The notes beneath the pieces were generated by a model. That model worked only from the letters and a program-made list of their open reading frames with translations, did not search any database and had not been told where the DNA came from. From Bremia lactucae (lineage: Eukaryota > Oomycota > Peronosporomycetes > Peronosporales > Peronosporaceae), in the NCBI RefSeq assembly GCF_004359215.1, contig NC_090620.1, positions 971,648-1,035,647 of the forward strand: DNA of 64,000 nucleotides. The letters are read 5' to 3'. Made by a program: the position numbers and the translations under genes. Of the stretch, positions 1 through 11,214 are shown piece after piece (position 1 is the stretch's first letter; the number at the start of each line of letters is the position of its first letter).

Positions 1-190
1 TTAAATCAACCAATAGAACTAAGGTCTTTTAGGTCAATATCACCAAATTTGTTAATATTAGAACTATTATGTCATAATGTATAAATCATATTAGTTTTGT
101 ACTTCTTTGTTTATTTCCTTTTATAGGATATAATATTTATTATTCCTCGAATAGGAAAAAATATTTATGTAAAGGAACATCCCATTAGAA
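1..190 (-). repeat. Alpha-family LTR, 3' LTR of element A (cut by window start)
   Basis: This stretch aligns with 5341-5520, sharing the segment around CACCAAATTTG and the AT-rich tail near the LTR terminus. The expected CCCCGTTACA end is degraded to a form like CATCCCATTAG. With the pol remnants of element A on the minus strand, this is its 3' LTR and the rest lies left of the window. Strand is given by pol orientation. Confidence 0.75.
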
Positions 191-314
191 CTCTACCCAA
201 AACAACAGTCACTTTAGTGGCTGATTAGTGTGACAACGGGTATCTCTTTCTGTAAATTAGCACTCATTAGTTTTATCTCAATTCCAACTTTTAATTGCGT
301 ATATATCGAAACCC

Positions 315-1318
315 GTGCGCGTAGCCTGTGAAGCGGCAAAGCTGGCAGCTAGTCGGCTCCGTGCAGCTGCTAGTGATGCAAATGTTTCAGTAGACGCTAT
401 TGCGTCTACTGTGGGGAGTTCGCCACCTCATACTCTAATTGGAGGTGACTGGCACGAGTCGGCGTCATCGCCCGACTCGGTGACAACTATTAACGCCTCC
501 AGTCCATCCGGGGCCGCGTCGGTTCAACCTACGGCTTCTAACGTGATATTTAAAGAGGTTCTGACGAAGGTTAGCTGCTCGTCCGACCCTTTTAATGCGG
601 AAGCATCTTGTGATAACTTTATGGACGATAATAACTCTGGTGATGTCAGAATGCGTCACCAGGAACGAAGCAAACAACTGGTGGTGCTAGTATGCATCAC
701 CAAGAACGAAGCAATCGTAAAGATCACTCCGAGTGTTATGTGAGCGTGAGCATTTACATGAAACAATGGGAGAGGGACCGCGAATGCTTTGCGGCTCGCT
801 CCCGAAAAGAAACCCTAATTGCCATCTTCGGGCAATTTAACGCGTTGGTCTAGTGTGACCAAAGACCGCTAAAAATATCCGTTATTCGACTCATCCAGGC
901 TTCACAAGCCTGGTAAGGACGAAACGAAATCCTTCATCGATGCCTTTTTCAGGCATCGATGGTACATATACAAGCGTGCAAAAGAAGTCACTCCTTTGTT
1001 CCAATCTTGGGAATCATTCGTAAAGAATGCGCGAAGAATAGGCCGCGAATCCTATGCCGCGAGGCCTGGCTTTGCAAACTGGTTTCCGTGGCCGGTTTAA
1101 AAATTGGACCGTAGTCAGTGCACGCCACAAGCTGCATCGATTGTCCAGAGAGGCAGGATAACCTTGCCTCTCGTGTGAAGACCCATGTCCGTGCTGCTTT
1201 AAGGGTGTCATTGGAGGAAGTGCATCTCTTGCGAGAGCGTAAAGGGATTGAGAACATCCAATCCTTTTATGAGCGGGGGAAGCGCTCATTCTCTGATAGA
1301 CCCTTTGTGGATGAGTAA
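315..1318 (+). pseudogene. Antisense accessory ORF of alpha element A (broken)
   Basis: The ORF lies between the LTR and the chromodomain remnant and reads opposite to pol. The N-terminal part (315-743) begins with an alanine-rich helix-like stretch (VACEAAKLAASRLRAAA) matching the starts of the copies in element C (25426, minus strand) and at 53541. The central part (about 1040-1320) carries VSARHKLHRLSREAG followed by a CPCC motif, also present in the C and beta copies. Stops and frameshifts separate the two parts. The product is of unknown function. It is not the gag capsid, because element C has a separate canonical gag on its sense strand. Conservation across copies supports coding; this copy is dead. 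Confidence 0.55.
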
Positions 1319-1329
1319 GGGTTTTGACT

Positions 1330-1480
1330 TACTGTCGAACGAGACCCGGAACGTTCATCATTAGTTGGAAAAGAAGTTCCCAGATATTAGTGAGAGTGGA
1401 TACTCTCGCCAATGAACGAAATAATCGTTCGAACTCCCTTCACACTACGGTGGTTGAAGATGCGTTCAACTAGGAAAGCT
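1330..1480 (-). pseudogene. Chromodomain remnant at pol C-terminus, element A
   Basis: The minus strand reads FLVERIFNHRSVKGVRT, then after a frameshift a WREYP-type segment. This is the chromodomain pattern of the pol 3' end, parallel to the better copy at 15457-15651. In Ty3/gypsy chromoviruses the domain sits at the integrase C-terminus and biases insertion toward particular chromatin. The reading frame is broken, so the copy is non-functional. Confidence 0.6.
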
Positions 1481-1842
1481 TCTCACTACTTTAACCTGTC
1501 ACATGATGTGGAGGAGGAGGAAAGATCGAGCTCGCCTCATTCGCCGAACCCGAGTAATCACTGTAATAGAAAAATTGTCCTCCGGTAATTACCGGAGAAC
1601 GTTGATCACACACGATTCCGTCATGGCGAGTTAGCGACGACGGTCGACGCTGTTTTTCTTCAACAGCTGCAAACCGTGCAAGTTGCGGTTGATCAACTGG
1701 CGTACGAACGAACGCATCAGTCTCTTCGAAATGGTGTGGTGACAGCTCGACAGGAGATTCAATCACTTAAGGTTGTAGTGAAACGTCTGATTCATGAGAA
1801 CTAGACTCTGTCCCGAGACTATCAGGTTTAGGCTCGAGACCA

Positions 1843-2130
1843 TCAGGATGTTGCGCTTGCCCTGGACCGCGAGTGCTTGATTCGAACCGGAAGAAGCCCC
1901 GTACTGATGTCAGGGCAAAGACGCCCGACATTAAACGTTGGATGCGTACGCATCCTACGAGACTGCTTGATCGTGCAATCAGAGCCTTGGCGATCCCATA
2001 CACGAAACAGGCCGCTATACCTGAGTTGTAATTTTTTGCTGCTCGCATTTGTCACTACTTGTTTAGGAAGATTTAACGTAGACATCAACGGCTTAAATGA
2101 AGGACTTTGCTCTTTCGTTTAGTCAGATAT
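1843..2130 (-). pseudogene. Integrase C-terminal fragment, element A
   Basis: The minus strand contains NLPKQVVTN, then RMRTHPTFNVGRLCP. This is the conserved end of gypsy integrase that precedes the linker to the chromodomain, and the same block is seen at 63653-63988 and 52273-52420. The integrase catalytic core that should lie between this segment and RNase H (near 2260) is missing, so element A carries a large internal deletion. Confidence 0.7.
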
Positions 2131-2259
2131 CCGTTTCTCTCGGTCCACCGCATCAGCGATGGAATCCTGTACGAAACGAACCACTGCTTCTCTAGCCAGC
2201 AGGAATCCTCCTGCTGACTCAATGTTTTCTGTTTCTAGTGTGCCCGGTTCGCACTGCGT

Positions 2260-2660
2260 TTATATATTTCTCCTCTCAGTGAGCATAAAATCGGGCCGGT
2301 GCGAAAGGGCATCAGCGACGACATTAAGTTGTCCTCGTTTGTGTTCAACGGAGAGACTAAACTCCGCGAGAAAAAGACAACCATCTCGCCATTCTTTGCG
2401 AGAGGTGAGGACTATTTTCAGCCGTGGGTAATGATGCATGGTCCGTATAACCACGAACGATTTATCTCCCAAGAGACAACCCTAAGCACAGCCAGTGCAT
2501 ATTTCATGGGAAGGGGTTCGCTGGCATGCACTGGATAGCTGACGCGACTGATAGCAGACGACGCGTTCTGCGCCGTCTGTGTCGTATTGCATTGACGCAC
2601 AGGCGATCGCAAAATCGCTGGCGTCTCAGACCACATGAAGTGATCTATCTTGGTCCGCCA
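2260..2660 (-). pseudogene. RNase H fragment of element A
   Basis: In two frames the minus strand carries a YPVH...PMKYAL segment and, further on, a KRGQLNVVADALSHRPDF segment. Both are hallmark blocks of Ty3/gypsy RNase H, which degrades the RNA strand during reverse transcription. The frame is broken and only the second half of the domain is well preserved. Confidence 0.75.
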
Positions 2661-3092
2661 TCACCAGGATTGGCGATCGCATAAAGCTTTACTTGATAAC
2701 CTCAAAGGAACGCTGAAAAATCAGCGTTCCATGACCACTTAAGTTTTTCTTTAACAAAGAAGACAGATGTATTGTCATTTCGGCATAATTGCGAGAGTAC
2801 TTGTGTAAGTACGCCGCTAAGCCGAGGAAGTTTTAAAATTCCTTCGTATCGACTGTCACAGGCCAGTCGATGATCGCCTGGATCTTTTCCGTATCAGGGC
2901 GTACACCGTGCTTACCCACGATGCATTAAAGAAGTGGTATTTAGCCTGCAGCGAATATATACTTCTTGAGATTTACATACAACTCATGCTTACGCATTAG
3001 AGTAGGAACCTTTTGGACGTCGGTACGATGTAGTTTAACGTCCGACTTTCCGTTCATGTCTCTGCTATGAACGAAAACGTCATTAAATTAAC

Positions 3093-3600
3093 TCAGTGCG
3101 AAATCCCGCACGATCTCAACAGATTCGTTGTACATCTTTTAAATGTCGCACGGGTATTACAAAGTCCCTCGGTTATAACTAGCCACTCCCATTGCATTCT
3201 GCTTGGAGCGCTGACTGCTGTGCACGGGATATCCTGTTCAAGCATAAGGATCTGATAGAATCCATTCATCAGATCTATTGATGAAAAGATGGTACTCTTT
3301 GACATACCGTCAGTGATTATGTCTTTTTTTGGTATCGGCGGTTGAGCCGGTACCGCTGCAGCGTTTAATATATTGAACGCATGCACAATCCGCCACCCTC
3401 CGTTTGCTTTACTCACAAAGAAGGTCGGAGAGCTATGTTGGGAGGTTGAGTCCCTCACATGGCTCGCTGCTAAGTGATCGACAAAGAACTTGTCAATCGC
3501 TAAGTTGCTACCGAGGCAATGGCCACTGCTTCATGACACAGTATTTCGAACCTGGAATCAGGTCCATTCCATTTCGAGTGCATTTAATTTAGCTAACTTG
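3093..3600 (-). pseudogene. Reverse transcriptase fragment, element A
   Basis: The minus-strand reading has SSPTFFVSKANGGWRIVHAF and then SKSTIFSSIDLMNGFYQIL. The second block holds the motif-A aspartate, which is deleted in element C. The region continues toward a degraded fingers/palm segment but has no continuous frame to the YxDD region. It converted element RNA to DNA in an ancestral copy and is inactive here. Confidence 0.8.
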
Positions 3601-4479
3601 CACGGTATCGAATAAGAATTTGCATTCTCTAATTTGATCTATTACTTAAAGGATTTGTTTTTAACGACTCCTACGATTGAGACGTAAGCGTTCAATTCGA
3701 ATTTTCTTATCAAAGACACTTTCGACCATCAATGAGCTGCTGAGAACCCGTTTGTTCTCAGGAAATACTATTGCCGGCCAATTATCGACCACGCAATTGT
3801 CATCTGTGACAAGTACGCAGACTACACAAAAAACGTTTTGGTTCTAGCGTTAGTTATTGAGTAATCACCAAATTTAATTATAGAGGCACTATCCGATTAA
3901 GTGAATAGGCGCCTACACTTGATTTGTTTGTACTAAGATATTCAATGTACCAGTTTCCTCTTAGAAGAAGGTTTCCGAAGGTACCTGGGAACCTTTGACC
4001 ACAGGTTTCTGGGGATTTATCTATCAATTTTGTTTGGAGAGTAACCTCCCTAATTGCCTCTAGCTAGTTGCGCAATCACAGCGAGATCCTCTACCGTTGA
4101 CTCTCCAATTGATCTAGGACTTTCGCACTGTCACTTCTAGACAGGCGTTTCAAATTTTCATGAATGTTGCTTTCGAAGCAAGCATCCTTATTTCGTTCCA
4201 CTCAACATGTTTAAGGGGTCGAACTTCAACGCTGTATGTACGTGTCCTTAGCCGACGTTAACTATGTCCACGTCACAATGGTGGTGGACCTTCGACGCTG
4301 TATGTTCTTGTGCACAGCGTCGGAATCTAACTCCACTGTGTGATGGGTTGTAATTCTGATATCTTGTACAACCACCGTACCGCACGGGAGGCCATAGCAC
4401 TCACTCGTAGGGCATCCACACGCTTGTATCAGCTATAAGACGTTCATCAGATGGCCATCTGATGAATGATAGGCAGGCA

Positions 4480-4770
4480 TCGTCACCGCTTAATGCTGCC
4501 AGATTATGCATGGCTTGTACTTTCTGAGCCATGGTAATCCAAGGATGACATCACATTTGTCATCCAAAGCCTGAAAAATGAAATCACAACCGTACTATGT
4601 ACCCTTAAACATGTATGGTATACCAACTACACGTTTCTAGCTATTACAGATGCGCATGTTGCTAGGCGCACTGTCATCCTCGTTAGAGGTATGTCGCGCT
4701 CAACGAACTCGAGCCTGCGATCTTCTAGCGATTGCGTCGAATGAAATGGTTCGACGCCCTTGCTGGTGAA
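4480..4770 (-). pseudogene. Aspartic protease remnant, element A
   Basis: The plus-strand sequence is the reverse complement of the protease coding region at 19330-19620 of element C, including the segments for the conserved LGxPWL and EPW positions and the terminal cysteine/histidine-free linker. Multiple indels destroy the frame. The segment to the left (3700-4480) matches the PR-RT linker only loosely and holds no recognisable domain. Confidence 0.6.
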
Positions 4771-5035
4771 GCAAGGCTACTTTTTCGGGCCCGGCTGATT
4801 TCAAGTTTGTATGAATTCGACTTTACCCGCATGCTAATCGTCTCTTCGTAGAGCGAACAATATGGCAGATGGCCCACCTTCGACCGAACTCATGTGTTGA
4901 ACCGCTCTCCATTCAAGATCATTCAAATAAGTAAACCTTATACGAGTTGTGTGAAAGCCATCTGGAGTGGTTCGGAAGCTTCCTCCTTCTATAACACATC
5001 CATGTTATATGGACGTGAGTCTGCCGGTCGACGGA

Positions 5036-5051
5036 CGACGAGGTGATACCA
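5036..5051 (-). other. Primer binding site, element A
   Basis: Directly inside the LTR, reading on the minus strand, the sequence is TGGTATCACCT. The TGGTATCA start matches the primer binding site complementary to the 3' end of initiator methionine tRNA that is common in retroelements. Two bases separate it from the LTR end. This fixes 5054-5520 as the 5' LTR. Confidence 0.6.
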
Positions 5052-5053
5052 GG

Positions 5054-5520
5054 TGTAACGGGGCATCTTTTGCTAATATACTCGCCAGCCTACATTGATG
5101 ACTATGAAGGTTAGGTGGGTCAATTTCTTCACGTACACGACGCGCAGAGAAAGGTTGTAAGCAGCAAAGAAATTTGCTCTACTGAGGGATAATACTAAGG
5201 CTCTAGTATAGCGAAAAGCAAAACTGTATTAATATTTTTATGACCCTTCGTAACGATTCACTATCTTCTAACTTTCATATATTAATAATTAACTATGCAA
5301 TTCGCCTCCTTGCGCACCGCCTAATCGTGTCTTGTAACGATTGGCGTTGATTTTATCAAATCAACCGATTAATAGAACTAATGTCTCATTTGTCAATATC
5401 ACCAAATTTGGTAAGATTGAAACTGTTAACTCAAAACTAACAAAAGATAATTGTTTTGTACTTCGTTATCTTTTTCCTCTTATAGAAAATAATATATATG
5501 CAGCGGGACACCCCGTTACA
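5054..5520 (-). repeat. Alpha-family LTR, 5' LTR of element A (467 bp)
   Basis: The repeat begins TGTAACGGGG on the plus strand and ends CCCCGTTACA, giving a 10-bp terminal inverted repeat. Its right part matches 1-190. It cuts into an older minus-strand gag sequence that continues at 5521. The orientation is minus because the primer binding site lies on its left. Confidence 0.85.
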
Positions 5521-5524
5521 CGGG

Positions 5525-6459
5525 ACCATTAACGACAGCAACTCCTTGTGAGATGGCTGTATCAATGACAACGGCGCAGGCGTGCGGCAAACAGCCGTGT
5601 CTTGCCTCATCGGAAACACTTCATCGTATTTTCTGACTGCAAAAGTACCGGCGCAAAGGGTTGCCGCGACACAAAAGATCTCGATTGCGTCGATCTCCAT
5701 TGGCTCTGGAGCAGATACCTGGTGACGTAGTGACGCTGCATGTAAGTATGACGACGCGACAACGTAATCATCACAAACCGCGAGGGCAAATGCTACTTCA
5801 AGGGTCTTCTGCTTAGCACGCGTGAGGCAGTAACGTGTCATGCCATTCTTTATACCAAAGACGAAGACAATGACTTGCGACGCCATGTATCGGCTGCGTG
5901 ATGATACACGAAGCAAGGTGGCGTGTCTTCTACGCATAGACAGTTTGTCCCGTTAAAGGGAGAAGAAGTCTGCACGCAAACGAGACTCGTTTTGGGGGGC
6001 TCGAATGCCAGTCGCAAGTCACACTGGATGGCGCCCAGCCTGGAAGACGTGAACTCAACACGACGCGTTTCCTAAACGCTATTGCAATGTCAATATCGCG
6101 AGTCCATACATTGAGAGGAAGGCAATCGGGACCATCATCGGATTACGTCGACGTCTCCATCTTTGATAGCGTTGTGCTGCGAAGTGCGCGAGGGAGTCGA
6201 TACTCGCCGATTCGTTACGGCAAGCTCGCGCATTATGCAGTCTTGGATAGCGACTCGCTGTCAGTCGGGCGTCGCTGTGCTCAGCAGCGAGGTCACGACG
6301 ATCTCCCAAGATACCACCGCGAGGCAGTTTAGTGCCTGCCAATCCACCGAGATGAGGTGAAGGAAGTCGGCATGCTCCAGCAAAATCCGCCGGAGTCACT
6401 GAAGATTCGTCCATGCTCATCTTAATTCGGGTCATTCGAACTGCCATAAACTTAGACAT
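5525..6459 (-). pseudogene. Gypsy gag fragment interrupted by element A
   Basis: The minus-strand reading contains MTRYCLTRAKQKTLEVAFAL, then YVVASSYLHAASL and PEPMEIDAIE. This is the C-terminal half of an oomycete-type gypsy capsid just before the nucleocapsid region. The 5' part (6459 to about 5940) is open but frame-shifted. The downstream end is replaced by the LTR of element A at 5520, so this gag belongs to an older insertion. Confidence 0.6.
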
Positions 6460-6639
6460 TTTCTATATTTAAGCTTTTCGGTAGACGCGAATACTGCGGC
6501 CTGCTAGAAGCATTGAAATGCTGCTGTCTCAACAGCTCAAATTGTTGAAAACCTGTTCTCTCACCTCTGCATGTTGAGAGCCAACAATCGACTAGGATTT
6601 TAGTGACAATTTATTTTCCACAATAATTGTTTAGGTGAT

Positions 6640-6890
6640 GGGGTTAGCCTCATTCCTGGGGGCACTTTCACACAATTTATGCGTTTGGGGAGCAACTTTC
6701 GTCAAAAGACCTGCAATTTGTTTTGACATTGCTGGATCAGTAGGGCGCTCCCCACCAACTGACCCTAGCCGTTTTTTACGCCTCGCATTGCGATTCTGCA
6801 ACAGCGTCGGATCTGCGTCCTCCGCTTTTTAAGCGGGAGGTCGATCGGCTCGCTCAGTGTTTCTAGGCAGTGGGCGTGGGGCACTTCATT
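6640..6890 (-). pseudogene. Alpha gag C-terminal fragment
   Basis: This is the reverse complement of 19035-19290 in element C, covering the region after the capsid up to the protease. The match includes the segment for a GRSPPTDP-like block in one frame. It sits downstream of integrase fragments, not upstream of them, so it is not from the same element copy as 7080-8270. The interval 6480-6640 shows only a 20-bp match to the sequence near 12935. Confidence 0.55.
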
Positions 6891-7079
6891 CATAGGTGTT
6901 GTAGACCGACTGCATTTTGCAATCGTTTGCAATTTGAAGAGCGTAGTTCCTCGCTCTCCATATACGAGAGGTCCATAGGTGCTGGACTCATGTTTCCTGT
7001 CGTCGATTTGGACGTAAACGAGTGGACGTATCGTCCAATTATCTCTTGGAGGCCATTTGCACATTCCGTCTTAACAATT

Positions 7080-7330
7080 ATAATAGATTGTTCAAATGTT
7101 TACGTCTTTAACCGGGTTTCAAATGAACCAAACACGGATATCAAATTTGTTGGCGAAATTGGATTTCGGAAGTTTACCGGGAAACCTGTGGAGTTAAAAT
7201 ATTGTGTCCATAAAGACGCGAGCACATCCATCGGCTGTGGTCGACTTCGGGAGTGCAACAAGATAATCATCGGGCTCAATCGACAAGAATAGTGGCTTTC
7301 CGAAGACGAAGTCCATTGAAACATACTACC
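7080..7330 (-). pseudogene. Integrase core fragment
   Basis: On the minus strand, shifted frames give segments corresponding to SMDFVFG, DGCARVFMDTIFQLH and the beginning of the second catalytic block. The order matches the integrase core of element C at 22830-23010. Several indels break the frame. Confidence 0.5.
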
Positions 7331-7434
7331 ATCACTCTGTTAAAACAGGCTGAGGCGTTAAATGAGCGCGGGATTAAGGGCTAGGTTTCACCCGTTGCCA
7401 AACCTAACAAGCAGGTATGTATTTGCGTGCAAAC

Positions 7435-7752
7435 TTATACTGGCGAGGCTTGTTCTAGTCGCGACTTACTGTGAAGAAAGTCTTCCCCCGTCCACGATGC
7501 CCCTTTATTGGAACATATGATGCGCAAGCGAAAATCATTGAGATCAGGAACGACGAGACGAGGTGTTTCGCCGACAATGACCGTGTAATACAGCAACCCA
7601 TTGCGTGTTGTGAATCGATCTGGCAAAGATGATTCACTGTCGATAAACACTGAAGGATTATTGTTATGGATTTTGAGGCGTTTCATCGAATCTCTAGTAG
7701 TCTTGTTTTTGTATGCTCTCTTATCGGGCCAGTTGTTAGTAACGACAAACAC
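7435..7752 (-). pseudogene. Integrase N-terminal zinc-binding region fragment
   Basis: The minus strand reads DRFTTRNGLLYYTVIVGETP, then RLVVPDLNDFRLRI. This is the region between RNase H and the H2C2 zinc-binding domain of gypsy integrase, and it matches 22500-22620 of element C. The H2C2 motif itself is degraded (HRGRGKTFFT in a second frame). Confidence 0.65.
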
Positions 7753-7759
7753 TTATTAG

Positions 7760-8270
7760 TGTTGCAACTGTCGGCTTATCTGCATTGTTGATAGGCGCCG
7801 CCACTCAAAGTTAGGCCGGCGCGAAATCGCATCTGCGACGAAAATATGTTCGTCTTGGCTTACATTCCATCGTAAGTTTAAATTTCGTGAAGAAATACGA
7901 CCACCTCGCTCTTCTTTGCGAGGGATGTGGATTGCTTAAGGCCGTGCGCAAATACGCATTGTCCGTGTAAATAATTTACGATCATTATTTCAAAAAATAT
8001 ACTCTACGCTTAGCCAGTGCATATTCATGGCAAGACCATGCATCGGATTTTTACGATCAGCTGGTTGGAGCTGACGCGACTGATAGCAGACGACACCCTT
8101 TGTGTCGCTTTGTCACTTTGTGTTAACGCAGCCGATTGCAAAATTGCTAGCGTCACAGACCACAAGAAATTGTCTGTCTTGGTCTTCAATCGCCAAGATC
8201 GACGATTGCATCAAGCGTTGCTTGACATCTTATATGGAACGCTGACGATTAGCGTTCCATAACCACTACA
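7760..8270 (-). pseudogene. RNase H fragment
   Basis: The minus-strand reading contains FLVVCDASNFAIGC followed by a CYQSRQLQPADR block, the start of a gypsy RNase H with its first aspartate. It is in order with the integrase fragments to its left, so 8270 down to 7080 is one broken minus-strand pol segment. Frame breaks are frequent. Confidence 0.65.
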
Positions 8271-8342
8271 TCTTTTTAAGTAGAGAAGTGAGATGTACCG
8301 TTATTTCGGCATGGTTGCACAACTACGTATGCAAGTACGCCG

Positions 8343-8559
8343 CTGGCCTGATACACAAACATCTAGCAGCGTCATCAATATATATATCGTGACCTCAATT
8401 CTAATGGTGCAACCTCAAACATAGGTATAATTACATAAGTATGTTTACTGCAGTATCCAATAGGCGGATGCTGCGAGTCATTAATTATCGGTCTATACTG
8501 TTGGAGTGTCAGACTCAATGACAATAGCTAATAATAAGCCCACCTACATTGAAGGGGCA
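8343..8559. other. No recognisable feature
   Basis: AT-rich sequence between opposed retroelement fragments. I see no domain, tandem repeat or LTR end in it. Confidence 0.4.
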
Positions 8560-8840
8560 CCCAGGTGCATGGAAAAACAAAATAATAACCGTGTTGATTC
8601 AATAAAAATAGAGCGCTTTATCGAAGCTATCGATTGTAAGACGATAACGGGCTCTCACCCTTGACACCTGGTAGCACGCCTATGAATGGAGAGCGGTCCA
8701 ACGCATGAATTCGGCACGTAGGCGGTCCAGCCATTAGCGCCATATGAATCGCTCTACAAAGAGACGATTATCATGCGAGTATAGCCGCGCGGGGCCCAAG
8801 AAAAGTTACCTTGCTTCACTAGGATGGGCACTACAGCTCG
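8560..8840 (+). repeat. Inverted copy of the pre-protease region of element A
   Basis: The reverse complement of this stretch matches 4759-4960 of element A, including the segment GATAATCGTCTCTTTGTAGAG and the block ending near CCGCTCTCCATTC. It is the gag-protease junction of an alpha element with plus-strand sense. No reading frame survives. Confidence 0.5.
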
Positions 8841-8879
8841 TATTTCAAGTAAAATTAACTAGTTCGTCAAGCCGGGCCT

Positions 8880-9590
8880 CGTAGCCTATGCTTTGCACGT
8901 TTTGAACAAATGCTTCCCAAGCTTAAGACAAAGGAGTAGCATCCTTTGCACGCTTGCGGGTGTACCATCGATTCCTTCTTTCGCCATCGATGAACTATTC
9001 AGTATCGTCCTTCCATGGCAACCAGGTTCTTTTCGGGAGCGAACCTCAACACATTGCAATCCCTCTCCCGTTGGTTATTGTTAAAATTCAAGCTAAAATT
9101 ACGCTCGAAGTGATCTTACGATCACTTCGTTCCTAGTGATTCACATTAGCATCACCAGTAGCATTCTTTTCGAAGTGACCCTTAAGATAACTTCGTACCT
9201 GGTGATGCATTTGGCATCACCAGAGTTATCGTCGTGCATGGACTCATCACAAAATGAGTCAATACCAAAAGAATTTAACATGTTAAATAACGTCGACATG
9301 ACGTCTTGGGTTGTCACGTCAGAACCGTTAGGTTTGCCGGGCGCATTCCAGATGAACGGAGACCTTAACAGTGGTCACGTAGTCGGACGATGACACTGGC
9401 TCTTACCAATCAACTCCAATTGGAGAAATAGTTGACGATCGCCCCACAGTAGACGCAAAAGCGTCTACTGAAAAATTCTTTTTACAAGCAGCTACCCTAG
9501 TTTATATAGCTGCCAGCTTTGCGGCGTCACAGGTTACGCGCACGGGCTTCGTCACCTTGCGCCAAACAACAAGTTAGAATTAAAATGAAC
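8880..9590 (-). pseudogene. Antisense accessory ORF, degenerate alpha copy
   Basis: On the minus strand this aligns from the N-terminal alanine-rich start (near 9590) through to the segment for AWEAFVQNVQSIGYEARL, corresponding to the copies at 25426-24640 and 315-1318. It lies just left of the plus-orientation alpha LTR at 9672, the same placement as in element C. Many stops and indels are present, so it is a fossil. Confidence 0.5.
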
Positions 9591-9671
9591 AGTGCTATTA
9601 CAGAGAGAGAGACACTACTACTCTCGGTCACTCTACATCAGTCACTTTAGTGACTGATAGTTAAGGGGTTA

Positions 9672-10170
9672 ATGCACCGGGGTAGTCCGTTACATAACTA
9701 TTATCTTGAATAATAGGAATATATTAGGAAGCACAAAAAAACATATTTTATTAATTTTGTTTAAACAATTCGAATATTACCAAATTTGGTAATATTGACT
9801 CAACAAGACAATTGCTCTGATGATTTTCTATTTTAACTTTTGATCAACCCCACTAATCGTTACAAGACACGATTAGGCGGTGCGCAAGGAGGCGCTTTAC
9901 ATAGTAAGTCAATAATATGTTAAAGTCAGTAGGTAGAAGATCTTTACGAAGGAACTTAATATATTGATTAGTTTTGCTTTTGCTCTATAGTAAAACCTTA
10001 GTATCGACCTCTAGTAGCTAAGAGTCGACCTCTATTAGCTAAGACCTCTTAACTCCTTGAAGCCTTTGCACGTCAGTGTACATGAAGTAATCGAGACACC
10101 TCACCTTCACTGTTATCAGTATAAGTTGGCTTGTACCGGTATCAGTCCTAGCGAAAGGTGCCCCGTTATA
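9672..10170 (+). repeat. Alpha-family LTR
   Basis: This is the reverse complement of the LTR at 5054-5520 with moderate divergence. It shares the TTACCAAATTTGGTAATATTG block and the segment around ACACGATTAGGCGGTGCGCA. The ends are degraded to TGCACCGGGG and CCCCGTTATA. Its position right of an antisense ORF remnant makes it the 3' LTR of a plus-oriented alpha element. Confidence 0.75.
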
Positions 10171-10239
10171 ATTTGAAACTATTTTTTTAAGTCAGGTCTG
10201 AGGTACGTCGTAATTTTGTTAGATTAAACACATTTTTAC

Positions 10240-10415
10240 TTTTTTCCTAAACAAAGCACCACGTAATTTTGTGTTGTTTATAAGTTTCGCTTATTAACTT
10301 ATATTTTTTTCACACGTCGTGCACGTGAGGTATTCTGAGGTACTTTGCCAACATAGTTAACAGAGAAGGTTAGCAGGCTTTAAAAGAGTACCAGCTTGAG
10401 TGCTCCGTATTAATA
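10240..10415. repeat. Dispersed repeat (LTR-like), copy 1
   Basis: This matches 37694-37867 in the same orientation: TTTTTCCTAA start, then CACGTCGTGCACGTGAG, and TTTAAAAGAGTACCAGC near the end. It may be an LTR remnant of a further family. No boundary with TG/CA is clear. Confidence 0.5.
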
Positions 10416-11214
10416 CTCTAATTCTTCTTGACTTTTAAATTTTGATGTGTGCAATTTCGTCGACAAAAATTTGAGCCAAAAACATTTTTCTTTTTTATTG
10501 AAAATCGAAGGAAAACTGTGCGTTTGAATTTGTGACGATGCGCATAATAACCTTTTGCCTTAAGTGTGACATGAATTACTCTTTAAAATTACACAAATTG
10601 TTGTTGCCTGCACGTATTTTGTATATTAGTTTTTAACTCTCTAAATATTGTACTCTAATGCACTTTCACAGATTCATTGCGCCTTTGATGACCGATCGAG
10701 CTATCGTCGTTTAATTCAGATACATGTACACGAACGTTTCCGTGATCACATGAAAAGAGGGGTTCAAGTAAAATAAGAAATTGATCATAATACGGTGTTA
10801 TTCAATTACAGTCCTTTCTGTGATAACTTATAGCCATGATGGACACACTTTCCTATATGCTATCAGATGTTATTAGTTTTATTAAATATACTGTAGTAGC
10901 GTCAGACATATGCTGTAGTAAAATAAATTAATCAGGGGATCAAAAAAGCGAAAAACTACCAGAACAACCACTCCACTTCTACCCTTAACTCAAAATTTAC
11001 CCGAAACCAGCAAAAAAGGCAGCCCCAGAGAACCCAGAGGTCGTCAGGCTACCAATACAGGCCCATTGTTTCCAAACCTGGTTCAGGTTGTACCTCAAGG
11101 TCTGAGACACGTAGCCATCCTGTTTTTTTTTGCTGGGGTTGGTGTTCTTTGTGGAGAACAAGGTATGACAATATTTTTGCTGACTTTTAATTTCACTCTT
11201 TGCGATACACACAG

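Noticed and set aside
6870..7292. 140-codon plus-strand ORF
   Set aside because: It is antisense to integrase and gag fragments that align with element C.
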